Positions 36,401 to 48,503 of a stretch of DNA of 64,000 nucleotides are shown here, in pieces. Both the position numbers and the translations under genes were made by a program. Location of the stretch: assembly GCA_000310025.1 (NCBI GenBank), contig FN649747.1, positions 843,412 to 907,411 of the forward strand. The letters run 5' to 3'. The notes beneath the pieces are model-generated. The model was not told where the DNA came from. It searched no databases and saw only the letters and a list, made by a program, of their open reading frames with translations. The DNA is from Ectocarpus siliculosus. Its lineage: Eukaryota; Sar; Phaeophyceae; Ectocarpales; Ectocarpaceae. The first letter of the stretch is position 1. Every line of letters begins with the position of its first letter.

Positions 36401-39400
36401 CCAATGCAGGAAACCCCTACCTAAAATACGAGGCACATCCACTCAGTTCATCGTGCTGATGCGCCTATGGTGAAATAACGGTCAACACGCAATATTTCAA
36501 ATTTAGATTGAGACGAAGGACAAATTTGTGTTCGTCAGCACAAAAAATGACTTCAGGTACTTACTTCTATAATAGTAGGAACTATCATGGCATTCAAACG
36601 GGATACAAAGCATGCCTCTCCCCCAAGTACACACCGTGTCTGATGATGCTTACTGGCAGGTCAATGATCGAAGGACATCGTCTGGCTCAAGTACAGATGA
36701 ACAAACGTTTCGTCGACGCCGTTGCGAATGGAGACTCTGAAGCGGCAAGGTGAGGGTTCGACGTTTATCATCGTCGCAATGGAGTACCGATAGTCATGTG
36801 GAAGCCTTGCTGATTTTGTTTTCCGTAAGGAGGACTATCGATGAGACGGTCGACACTATCCGACGGTATGTCTTTCACGAAAAACGTGTTCCACCCAAAG
36901 GGGCGCAACGCGCAAGGGATTTTGTAACAAAAATAGAGTACGCCGAGGCACGAAGGGAGATGCCTAGGGCTTTGGCGCACAACGGGGTACTCGCCGGTTC
37001 TGGACTGGGTAAGGAATGCGTTTTCTTTGCCTCTAGCAACAAAAGGGCACGTGTGGGGGTGTGAGGCCGGTACCGGCCGGCAGTCACACGATATGCGCCG
37101 TAATATGAGAATAGGAAGTAAGCGGGTAGAGGACCGACATCACGAAGCGGAGGCCTACCTACCCTCAACCAAATGTTGCACCTGTAGCTGTCCTTCTAAC
37201 AGCGACGTAGGTATGAGGAAGTCGGAGTTAGAGATAGTGTTTGCGAGATGATTGATCACGTCGAGTGTCTGCGTAAGTTTTTCCACTTGAGCGAGAAAAT
37301 TGATAAGGTGCAATCTTCGGACACAATTGTAGTCAACCTTTGCAAGAGGTGTCACAATGCAACATGAGAGGTACTTCCGCTGGAAATTTGCGACATGGGC
37401 AAGAAAGTTTTGCTGAATCACCGAACGTTTCCTTGCAGCAGCAGCATAAATTCGCCATAAAGGCACGTACAGAGTGGAAGACCCCGACGCCCTCCAGTGT
37501 GTATCTTGGCACCGAGATTCTCCCCCACCCATCGCTTATTGCGATGTTTGCGTGTTTCGGAAGGTACTTGAGCACGTACTACACGGTCATCGAAGTGCCC
37601 AAGCTCGCGAGTGATGGCTATGAAAACGCCCCGACCCTGGTGGGTATGGCGGACGTGTTCGTGAACAACTTGGGCTACGTCTGGAATGAGAAGGCAAGAG
37701 CGGAAATCCTCAACGGCATTCACAGACAGTCGTTCACACCAAAGACTGATCGTCCACCTGAGACGGGCCAGGGAGGAAATTCGGACAGTGAGGGTTTGAA
37801 ACATTCCCGGTTGGAACAAAACAACGTCCGCAGGTCGGCGGTTTCTCGAGGTTCAGTAGATCGACTGCTTTGGTACTTCGGAACGAGCCCTGCACACTAA
37901 TCAATCCTCGAAAACTCCCTGTCTACCGCCTGTCAAACAGAAGCTGCTTGTACCAGGCGAGGGCATATCTTTGTTGTTCGTGCTTCATCATTTGCTGTCT
38001 TCAACGAGAGAAATTAAGAACATAAAGGGTTAGCGTAACGCAAAATATTGGGATAATGGGCGAGAATCGGCCTTAGGTGCTGTGGGTACTTCAACTGCGG
38101 GCATGATTATGATTGGATGGAAACGAATCAAGACCTACACAGAGGCACGCTTGTGTCCTCCCAGGACTCGCTTCAAGTTTCGGCGCCAAATTCGAGTGCC
38201 TTTTGTTCAATGTTATACACAATGCCGCACCGGACAAGCAAACACATTCCTTTCCGCTCGCAGACTTCCATCGTTTTTTTCTGCGTGATCGGCGCTCCTG
38301 TTCGGGTCAAGCTCATCTTTCTTTTGGTGTCGTTTTTTTCCCCTCGTTTTCACCGTTGACCTCACCTGTCGGAAGGACTACATCGTCCCGAAATCCTGCG
38401 AGGCTAATCTTCTCGGTCCTCGGGGGCGAACAGCTCTTCCGACCAGCGCTGAAAGCTACGACAAGGTTTGCTACATGCACAACACAACCGAACGGCCCGC
38501 TTTACGCGTTAAGCCACCATATTAACCTGCAAATCCGCCGAACGCTATTCAATTCGGAACGTGTCCTGGTGTGATGGTACAATCTAAACCCATGTCACGA
38601 CCACCATATAGTGAGAGCGCGACGAGGCAAGCTTGCGATCGCCGGAAAGTAGCCGCCTGATAAAACTCTCTCGCAAAACCCTCTCTTGGTAGGCAAGACG
38701 TGGCCCATGCGCCGCCTCCATTTTGACGCCTCGACACCTGTAATTTCCTGTCATTGATGCGCTTCGTCAAGTATCTCGAATCCTTCCAGGCTCACTCGTT
38801 TCTCGGCGTGCTGGTGGATTCCTCGCTATCTTCCATGTTTGTTTCCATTTGACAAGGTTTTCGTCATAACTCAGCGCTGGGGAAATGAGTACTTCCATTT
38901 CCTGGTGGAAAATCTACCACGGATCACTCCCATGCTAGACATCCTCCGGGAGAATCTCGACATCAAGGTGCCATCACTTGCCAAGTCACACTAGTGATCA
39001 TGCACACAGCACGTGTGATTAGTGATTAGGGCAAACATTGTGCCGTTGGCACATATTTTTCCGGGTCCTACATATCAGATATTTTTAAAACACGGGAATG
39101 CTTTTTGCAGGATGCACGGCGTTGAGACGACGTGGGTAAGCAACACTGATTCCAACACGCAAAGAACATCCACCTCAATCACCAATTCGGCGAGAAAAAC
39201 CTCACCGCAGCCTATTGTGACGGGAGTTTTCGCGCCGCCTCTTTCGCCACCGTCCGCCGTGTGTAAGATCGCAGTGCATGCCGCCGAACCTGGCTCGGCG
39301 GGTCACCCCAAATTTATTTTTGAGTTGTTGGAGCTGCTTGGGATATCCAATGACCGGGTCATCTTCGTTCAGCAAGAGGTACGCCATGTTGGTCCAGCTA

Positions 39401-42400
39401 CTTTTGAAGGATCGCCATGATATGGGCATGTAGCGGCTCTCCTAGCTTGGCTCACACAAAAACGTGAAATTGAAAGCTCGAAAAACAAAGAGACAGCTCG
39501 AGTTTGACCAAGCCGTTGTTTTGAGTGCGGTCACAAGCTACCGTATCATGTAGAGCAGCCGGCATGAAGGGGTTGGCTATCTATATGACCATCATAGGCG
39601 CACGAACCGTATCACCATATAGGCGGCGTGCCTTTGGCGAGAGAGGGCGGCACCCGTCAATGTCGATAAGGCAGACTAGGCGTTTTTATGGCGGTCATCT
39701 TTATCTTCATGCGTATAGTCATGATATTTGCACTACCCTAAAGAGTCACTTGGGGCAATTGGTTTGGTTGCCTGCTGGCTTGATGCACGCTGGTATGTGA
39801 TACAGCTGCGCCCTTGTTAGTGAACCTACCCCGGTAGGACCACTAGGTCAAGAAGATGTGAAGAATAACCCAGCTGTTCCGTAATTCATGGATCTGCGTG
39901 TATGTCAACGTCAAACACCCCCCGGGAGGACAACGCAGGTTCTGGTTTAGGAGAGCAGAGAGATATGATGGCGATACACAAGTAATGTGCGATGTACCGT
40001 CCCCTTTCCAACCCCCCTCGCCCAGTCTCTCTCACCATCCATTGCTGCTCTCGACACAGATCCATGCGGTTCTCGCCATTCTGCCCAGTTCAACATCATG
40101 TGGACAACCAGACACGCAAATGATCAACATGCTCAGACACGCCCTTTTGCAGGTGGGGTTGGCTTATCGTCTAAATTAATTGAATGTTAACCTCCTAGGA
40201 ACGAGAGCTTGGGGCAATAAGGCGAAAGCCGTACACTTGGCATCTACGCGTCGAAGTTCAACGGGTACATGCATACGACGCCTTCTTGCTGGGGGGAGAC
40301 ATGCATATCCCGCGACACCATTTATTGATGTCCAGCCTTGGACACATGTTATTTTTCCCAGTCCCCAAACATCGTCCGATGAGGGCGGACCTCGCAGGGT
40401 ACAGAATTCCTCAAAAGAATACGAGGAAATTGTTATTTAAAGGATATGCAGACCAACACCAGTTACCGTGGCTTCGACAGCCTCTCCGATGCCCAAAGCC
40501 AGATTATTTCGAGGCACTTTGGCTTCTCACCCTTGATTTAACAACGTAGGAAGCGTCGGTGCGTATTCTTTGTCGTGCAGTCAGGCTTTGTTGCGGCTTC
40601 GCGGACTTTGCAACCGCGAAAAGAGCCCACCCGTCTTCCGGCGGCCACCTCCCTCCGTGCAGCTATCACCTCAAACTTCACCCCTGTGATCGCGGTTGAC
40701 GTCGCGGGCTTGGGTTAATAAATGGATGTACAACAAGTCATGCACGGGCAGGCGGGGGTAAGCTTTCAAGCGGACCAGTTTCCTTCTGCCGTAAACCAGG
40801 CTTGTCAGCACACGGGTTTCATACAGAGCTTCGTTTCAAAAATGGCAGGCAGGCAGAGATCCTCATACCAAGCGGGTATTGGATCCTACATATTGAGACG
40901 TTCCATTGGAGTGGCTGCCGTTGAGTCTCATGTTAACAAATATTCTTAACTCTATCCAGCTCCTCTTGTTCGCTACTCTGAAAGAAGCGAAATCCCGAAT
41001 GCACGGTCTTTCGCACTCAGCGCCGTTTCGTCCATTTGATGGAGGAGTTATCCTACAAGGTACTCCCGAGATCCATGGTTGTTTTATTCGCTGAATGTGT
41101 CGTCCTATTTGCGTCCCATGAGAAAAAGAAAAAACCGCCTGATCAAACCAGTCCTGACGGTACCAACATTTCATCCCCCGTGTACTACCTTCACTCACTC
41201 ACGCTCCAACCTATGTTTTCCCTATTTCACTTAGTGCAGGTCCGATCCTCATAGGCAGTTGCGCTCGCTCTTTGATTTTGTCGTCGCTCACACCCACCCT
41301 TCTACGTGCGCATGCTCATCGGATTTGACTCACACCCTTGGTCATTAGGCGTTGTATCCCACTACGGGGGGAATTCCTGTTCCGGTTGCGCGCCCGGTGA
41401 TCGTGCTCATCGTGCGCGAACATAAACGAGGGCTGAAAAACAACGACAAGGTAGGTCTGTTAGCAGCTCCCTCAAAATATACGCGTTTCCGAGGTTGACG
41501 AGCCATTAGGTCTTCTTCACTTGTGGCCGCCACCTGTTGTCGATGGCATGCCTCGAGAGTTCAAGTAGAGGAGATTTTCCTCTTCATGATGAGGGTGGCA
41601 TTCTACTTCCGGGGTGCCCTGTGCGGCAACACTATCGTGTCGTGATGATAATGAACCCTTCGTTTCCTTACCCTCCTCCTGGTGAAACCACTGCTTATTG
41701 GCCCGCGGGTATTTGTTTAGGCCTTGTTTTTAGACGGACGGCAAACTACTCACGGTTCAGAAAGGTGAGGGGCGCAATGCAGGTTGAGGTCGCTGCATAC
41801 TGTAAACCCAAAGTTCGTTGTACTTGGACTTGAACTTGTCGCGGTACACCAAAGGGTTGTTTTACCGTGTCACGGTTAGCAAACCGCTGTCATCAGATTG
41901 CATTGCATTTGAGTTCTCCAAACAATTATAACCAGCGCTCCCATAGAGTGGGGTGTGAAATCGCGATCGCTCAGAAAACCGCTAAACGACACGGAATACA
42001 AGCCTAAGGATAATGCCCTCACGGATTTCTCTGCGCAAGGGTTTCGGCAACGTCGAATCCCACAGCAAACGTATTGCAACGTCAACATAACTCTTTTTGA
42101 TTGTTTGATTGCGGCGTGCATGCTTTCCGTACCTTCGGTGGTTTGAACACACACGCCGCTGCGTTTCTGCCGCCGCTGCGTTTCTACCGACGAAGGTCCG
42201 GGAGGCTCTGAAGGAGGAATTCCCAACATTCGACATCGTGGAATTTTTGGGAATTGGATCTATCATGTCGCAGCTGAAGCTGTTCGCGACAGCTTCCCTT
42301 ATTGTGGCTCCCCACGGGGCCGGTCTGTCCAACATGGTGGTCTCGTCGCTACATACACCAGTTCTGGAGATAGGCCCACCAATCTGCGCAGCGTGCTTTA

Positions 42401-43708
42401 TGCACCTGGCCGTAAAGGTGATTAACGTTTCTGTGTGGAGGCGAGCACGATATGCCGTCTGTATGCCCTTTGGCAGCACAGGGTGTATGAGTGTTCTGAC
42501 TGACGTCTTGTTGTATCATGAAACTCTCAAATATTTCGGCCGTGTGGGTTCTAAATACTCCGGGAGCCCCTAACGCAGTGTAACTTTGTTTGAAGACGAA
42601 ATGTTCCATCTTAGCGGCGAGCGTTTTGCAACACGGCAGCTTCAGCACATCTACGCCCGACACCCCGGAAGCAGCGAGTGGGACACGCCTTGCGATGGCA
42701 AATACGAACCGGACGTCGGTGAAATTCTTCTTCTCGTAAGGTGAGTCGTGCGATGGATGATCTGAGCTCTGAGTTTCATTCATGTTTTATGTGCGCGACT
42801 CTCTCGGGCATACTTGGTGTGCACAGATTCCTATGATAACCATTTGGGTCGTCTATTGTACGTTCAAGATCGCTTTCGTCCAGTCGTGTTTAGGGAATGC
42901 GAGTGAGATAGCAGACACTGACCAGTGAAAGCACGTTTTGTAGATAACGTTCCTGCGCCAAAGATTAATCGGTCGGAAAGGTGGTGTTGTGCGCGACCGG
43001 TATCGCAATGGATAGCCGGCCCCACGGTGTGATGCTGTAGTCAATCTACACACACACCCACTCAACGCTTTCAACCAGCTGTCCAATTACCGCGCCCGTC
43101 CGTTTGCCTTCGTCGTATGTCTCCAACCAACTTCTGCGAACTTCCTGGAATAACTCCGTAGAGATCTTCTGGAGGGGCAACGGCAGGCTGATTCTGTCGA
43201 TTCGCCGAAGGTCTTCGGTGGACATCTATAAGTGGTCCTGGGCGTGCATCCTACTCTCGGTGTCGTTCCCTACTTTGTTCAATGGATTCCCCCTGGACTA
43301 CACGGATTATATTGGTTTGCCAGGTTACCGGGAAAGGGCGACGGGTGTCTCACTCAGCGCTTCACTCAGCGCTTCACAAAGTTAATCCGACTCTTGAGGC
43401 ACGTCATGTATGGATCGGTGTATTCTGTATCGACAGCACGTTCGGCCGTTAACGTTGCCTGCAAGGACATGACTTAATTAGGAAAATGCGCACCAAGTGG
43501 AGCATGGCTCGACTAAAGGTCGTCCACGTTGTGCGGTTCGCCTCATACGGGGTTCGATACAGATGTGTCGCGACCATTTTTCATCAGTGAGCACCCTTGG
43601 TCAGGCTCTTTAGTTATTGGGTACATTTCGGCGAAGAATATTCCTTCTGCTATGATCCTTGGCGGGGATCGTGGTACTTTGAAGGGGTGCGCAACTTCGG
43701 CAAAGTGA
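30462..43708 (+). CDS. large secretory-pathway protein with C-terminal GT61 glycosyltransferase domain (about 19 exons)
   Basis: The ATG at 30462 opens a signal peptide (NSVVAILSTWALLLPASS) in a 388-codon exon, 30462-31626. Next come 32207-32406 (FPVAVVVVIHDENSLVRAAL), 33298-33408, 33696-33775 and 34209-34271 (RVVVMNGDEFWHP), then 34746-34847, 34974-35155 (LVLPPVAHDVWFARALVLAA), 35668-36016, 36189-36376, 36507-36749, 36830-37008, about 37371-37787, tentatively 38165-38211, and the GT61 exons from 38376 to 42740. A last exon 43588-43708 fits by phase. Phases agree except between 34271 and 34746, where one exon is missed or the gene is damaged. The middle part looks like a glycosyltransferase but I cannot name its family. 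The product, some 1,350 residues, would sit in the ER or Golgi and transfer a sugar to glycans. It could also be two genes. Confidence 0.68.
38376..42740 (+). other. GT61 (DUF563) glycosyltransferase domain exons
   Basis: Seven phase-consistent exons: 38376-38465, 38857-38967, 39268-39378, 40060-40152, 41349-41450, 42196-42417 and 42640-42740. Family marks in order are WGNEYFHFLVENLPRI, FIFELLELLGISNDRVIFVQ, LPSSTSCGQPDTQMINMLRH, RPVIVLIVREHKRGLKNNDK, then LFATASLIVAPHGAGLSNMV, the glycine-rich donor-site motif of GT61. The last exon, ending LQHIYARHPGSSEW and beyond, is typical of the C-terminus. GT61 members in plants add xylose or arabinose to wall glycans; the sugar used here is unknown. 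Confidence 0.9.
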
Positions 43709-44024
43709 GGAGACAGTATTGATTGGTAGCTATTTCGAGACAGCGGCAGCGACAGACGCACCCTCCTCCTTCCGGGAAAACTCAAGTGTATCTCAACCAT
43801 CGTTTAAACGCTCCATGGCTATAAGGAGGAGCAGCCGCAAATGTGGAATTGTGGCTGAGGTACATTCTTTTATAGGATAGAGAGGGCGAAAGTGACACTG
43901 GTTGCCCTTCTTTTCACCTTGCAATTTCGAAAGATCTGGATTGCGCAACGTTGTATAGGCCCCAATCAACGCCTTGTCATCGAAATCAGTTGGTTTGCAG
44001 CTGTCCGCAGTAGTGCTCCAATAC

Positions 44025-47000
44025 CTATTTCCTCTCTATTTCTTCTTGACCCCCGGCCCTGCTTTGCTGAAGCTGCAAATGTGGTGCTTGGACTACAGCA
44101 TCTGCCGGGTCTTTGCCGCACGAGTAGACTAAATGGTAGAGCCGCCTCATGAGATCTTCATCTACGTAGTGAAAGCTGAGTGAGTCGCTCGAGCAACCCT
44201 CAAGACCGAAAATCAGGTCAATCGCCATGCCGATGTACCAATCACCAACCACAATTCCCGATACAAGGCGATCCTCCGGTCTCATCGGCGTGCGATACCT
44301 GCCACAGACGTCAGAGCGACGATGAAGCAAGGGATGAAATAAAGATGTATGGCAGACTATCATCACCAAGAAACAGCTATTTAGCGTACAGATTATGGCC
44401 TGGAGGAGGTGAAAACGAATAAACAAGGTCTATGCCATTTGTGTACTTCAGTACCGGCCCACACATAAACTTTTTCCTGTACTTCTCTCAGTTGAAAGAT
44501 GGGTCTCATCAGTTAGGGGGGAGCTACCAAAACCACCGTAGACCAGGGAACTTAACGTGAGAAGTGCTTGGACATCAAGAGACTATAGGGAATTGCGCAA
44601 CGCACCGGTCGAAGAAAATACAAGAGAAGTTTAGGGAATTGGAGATGGCATGCAAAAGCAATGCGGGCAGGGCCGTATGCGAAAACTCTGATGACATGGT
44701 CATCGTCTCGTCCTACGCATGACGGGCGTTTTTTTTTGCAACAATAGGATGTCGCCCCATATGCGCACTGTCGTCGATAACCTCTGCTCCTCACCAGGGG
44801 CCTCTTCAGGTTGGCAATTCTGAAGAGTGCACCCTGAGGTACCTCTGAGATGAACATCGAAAACTACCACACGATTTGCCAGCATCACCTCCCGCTAGAA
44901 CACATTCATTTTCAGTGACGTTGGGCCAACATGCAGCATATAAAACCTCAGCCGATCACTCACGCAGAATATTCCATAAGGATGGCCACACTCTGTATAT
45001 TCCACGCCTCGAACGGAGGGGGGATACGATACAGTCTATCCCAGATATTGGCATACAGTCCTTTAGAACCTGTGTAATTTCACGCTTGAACAAATAGGCA
45101 GTCAAGAAGTGAGCACAACAAAAAAAAAACTTGACTTGACGATAAGAGCAGGTGCCCAGCCAAGAAGCCTACGCATTAAACCTGTGTTGTAATTGTTTGG
45201 TTACCTCACGGAGAATATATTAGAAAATAGGCCCAGGCAAAATAAAAGTACAGGCGCATTCTGTGCACCCCGGAGCTGGGACAGAGGTTTCAGTACACTC
45301 ATGGGTGTTGTGTGTGGGGAATTTTTTTATTGAGATTCTCAAAACACTCCCTTAGCCAAAACGTTCGGCTGAAGTCGCCCTCTCGATCTCCAAACCCGAA
45401 ACCCTGCAGTGACGTATGCATAACAAGCCTGCCTGCAAATGAAGAATAGTTTTAGTCTGCGTTTTGCCTACATCTGTCACACGACGGGGACACGGAACTG
45501 TATATGATCTTGCGAGAAGCGAGAAAAGGCGCTTACTTACCCGAAGTGAACCGCCGGAGTATAGGGATGAAAGCGCTCACGCCCAGAAGCATCCCGCGTG
45601 TCGAATGCTACCACGCCGTTCTTCTTCAAGCACATCGCGACCTGGCGTCCGAGAGTCACCCCCATCCCGGGTACTTTGAGTTTTGCCGGAAAATAGGCAT
45701 AAAATGTTACTTGATACCGCCGGCGAACGAGTTGCGCCACCAAGGCGTCAGATTCACACAATCTCAAAGCCTTGGCTGCCGACTGCAAGATATTCTCTGT
45801 CCGGGCACCAACCCCCCGTTGTTGGGGGTTGTATGATAGAACTGTGCAAGACTTGGTATATATCCCACACGCAACCATGGAGTTGGGGGAGCTACTATTG
45901 GGTGCACGATGTCACACAGTCAGCCAGTGATCCTCTTTTTCCGACACTCCATTCCTTGGCCCGCCGGCCGTTCTGGTACTGTGTACATTTGTCTCTGCAA
46001 ATCGGTAACGCCCGCGGTACCGTTACTAGAGTAGTTAAATTTACCATGACATCTTCCCACGAGGTCTTTTTATGTGGCTGGCAGGCATCCTCGTCCAAGT
46101 AGCTCGCCAACAGCCCGACGGACGCTTGGTTCAACACGTACGACGCCCCACCGCTGTTGAATATCCATTCATCGTCGTTGAAGGGCCGTAGACGTCTTCC
46201 CAGGTACATGGGGTTTGGGCCTCCGTTTATCCCCCCCCCAGCCGCGTGCATGATCTCGTCTGATAGCAAATACTAGGTGCCGATCGCGACGGAAGGTGGG
46301 AAGGGTGGAATCAGTTCGAGTGTGTCGTAGTCGTTAGAGTGCCGGTCTGGTCTCGCATCTCTCCTACTACAAGGAAGAGCGTAGGAAGGATGATTGCTAG
46401 CCCAGACTACGTTTTACAAGATGATCCGCAGTCAGAATTCCTATGCATGCCACGCCAAAGAGGTTCTACCTCCCGTGTATGGAACCGGTTTCTCAGATAG
46501 ACTGCAAACCACTTTGGACCCCCACGGTGTACAGAATATGTTCATGTACTTCCGAAGGAGTACGAATGCGAGAGGTTTCTCCGGGCGTGTACATTAACTA
46601 TCCTGGCACTTGTGCGCTCATGGAACGCCCTATCAGTTCGCCTCATGGGTCATCCTCTGATCGTAGTCGTCATGCGGTTCATGCGCCTGGACAAACGACC
46701 CATCACGGCCCTCATGCAACCGACAACGGTCGAAAGTCGTCCATGACCCTTTGCCCGCGCAATGGCCTAATGGATCGTTATGGGCCGCCCTTGGGCCGTC
46801 ACCATCTTCCGTATTGGCTGACCGATAGGCCGCTACAATAATATTCATGGGACTTGATTTGGGGTCCATGCGGACTCATTGGTTTTGCATATTTGAGACG
46901 TCGATGACGGCCCATGGGCGGCCCATGGGTCGTCCGATGTGTAGAGCAATACCAACCAAAGTCCAAGTTTGTTCCGAGCGTTCCAACATTCCGTGCTCAG

Positions 47001-48503
47001 CGGACACGAAAGAGGACGGAAAAGACTGCTTTCTAAAAACCTTGGCTTTTCTAGATGAAACCCGTAGCCTGCCCTATCCACGAGAGTTTCAAGAGCCTAT
47101 GCTCGGCACTGTTATCCCGAAAGGGCACGATCGGGCTGGGACGTTCGGGGGGGATATTTACAGGTCAGGCCACTGACAACAAATCTTAGTTAGAGAAACC
47201 AGTTCCTATTCACATTGAGCTCGCATACGGTTGAATTCGAGTTCACAAATGTCGAAATTCTAATGTTTCGATGGTGTTTCATTCTACTTTCAGGGCGTTT
47301 TCCGGGACCATTGTCTATCGTCAACAACATCTATGACTCGGCTCAAGCCGTGTGAGGATCGAAGGGTACTCAGCACACCTTGCGCAGATTCTCCACGATG
47401 ACGAAGAGGTCGTCGCCACCAAGAAGGAACCAATCGAAGTCGTTCTTGTAGTGGAAGTTGATATACTTCCAAATTGCCCTGCTTTTCTGCCACATGTTGC
47501 CATACTCTTCCGGACCCTCGTGCTCGATCTGAAACCTGTCCAGTGCCAGCCCGGTAGCGTGTCAGGTTGAGTAAAGTGTCTCCGAGAAAACGCGTGGAAG
47601 TTTCTGTGGCAGATGTGTTGCAGCTTATGTCGGGCTTCGGGTCGTCGTGTACATGTGTTTGTTGACTTTCAACCACGGATGAAACGTCAGGCTACCGTGA
47701 GCCTGCGCTTTCGATTAGGCGACCAGATTGTTATTGAGATACCAGCCTCTTAGGCAGTAGCTAAGCCTGCATACACCAGGAATATTCTCACGTGTGGAGG
47801 TCGGGGTCAGCAGCGTCGCTGAAGGCCACAAAACCGTCACAGTTGACCGCCCATGTCTCCTTGATCGCCTGTGACCCACCACCACCCAGTGAGAATCAAC
47901 TTAAAGTTAGTTGCGGTGCAGCGTTCGAAACGTAAGGCCAGGAGGCTTGTGCTGTCCTTCCCAAGCGTGGTCTGGCGAACAACGCGCTCTCTATTAGGCA
48001 CAAAGTTCGGAAGAGACGCGTTGTTTCGGGGTTTGAACTCCCAATCTAGGTCGTTTATTAACGGGCTGGCGCAAGACTTCCTGACGTCTGAAATGGCTAG
48101 TCTCAAAGACTCCAGCAATATCCATCGTTTCTGTATGATGCTCAGCTGTAAGAATGTCAAACAGTCGAATGCAACAGGAACTTCCAGTCACGACGCATTG
48201 GTCCGAAAGCTGCAACAGGTGCCACCGCTGGCGCTTTCCACAGGGGCCAAGATCGTCGTGATGTGACACCGTAACCTTTGTTTCGCCAGGCCGACAGCAA
48301 CTATCGGCACTACCAAGTGCAGAATACTTCTGCGGGTGTTCGTCATCAAACGAGGGTTAACCTGGAACGAGCGCGCACACACCTTCACTTTCGTGAAGTG
48401 GTTTTTCCTGTGAGTGAATATCCCGCAGAATATCCTTGGCATAGTCTTCGAAGCACCTTCCCAAACATCCACGTGGGTTAGCATCTTCTTGTGGTCATCG
48501 TTC
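44025..48503 (-). CDS. core-1 beta-1,3-galactosyltransferase (C1GALT1)-like GT31 enzyme (6 exons found, 5' exon missing)
   Basis: Exons in transcript order: 48503-48383, 47868-47792, 47535-47379, 46272-46045, 45641-45541, 44298-44025; all phases match, giving about 318 residues to TAG. Marks in order are IFCGIFTHRKNHFTKV, KETWAVNCDGFVAFSDAAD, IWKYINFHYKNDFDWFLLGG with the metal-binding DDLFVIVENLR, PMYLGRRLRPF, FNSGGASYVLNQASV, SWEDVMVAMCLKKNGV, DASGRERFHPYTP and CSSDSLSFHYV. These are the order and spacing of C1GALT1-type GT31 enzymes, which add galactose from UDP-Gal in the Golgi. The metal motif reads GGDD where animal enzymes usually have DDD. The first exon with start codon and membrane anchor should lie above 48503 but was not found. 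The gene is convergent with the GT61 gene. Confidence 0.87.
46630..46940. repeat. cluster of GGCCCATGGG palindromes in a GT31 intron
   Basis: Between the third and fourth exons the motifs CATGGGTC, GGGCCGCC and GGCCCATGGGC recur in both orientations, ending in two adjacent near-perfect palindromes at 46909-46935. No coding sense was found. Confidence 0.5.

Noticed and set aside
42349-42783. Minus-strand 144-codon ORF
   Set aside because: Antisense of the final GT61 exons.
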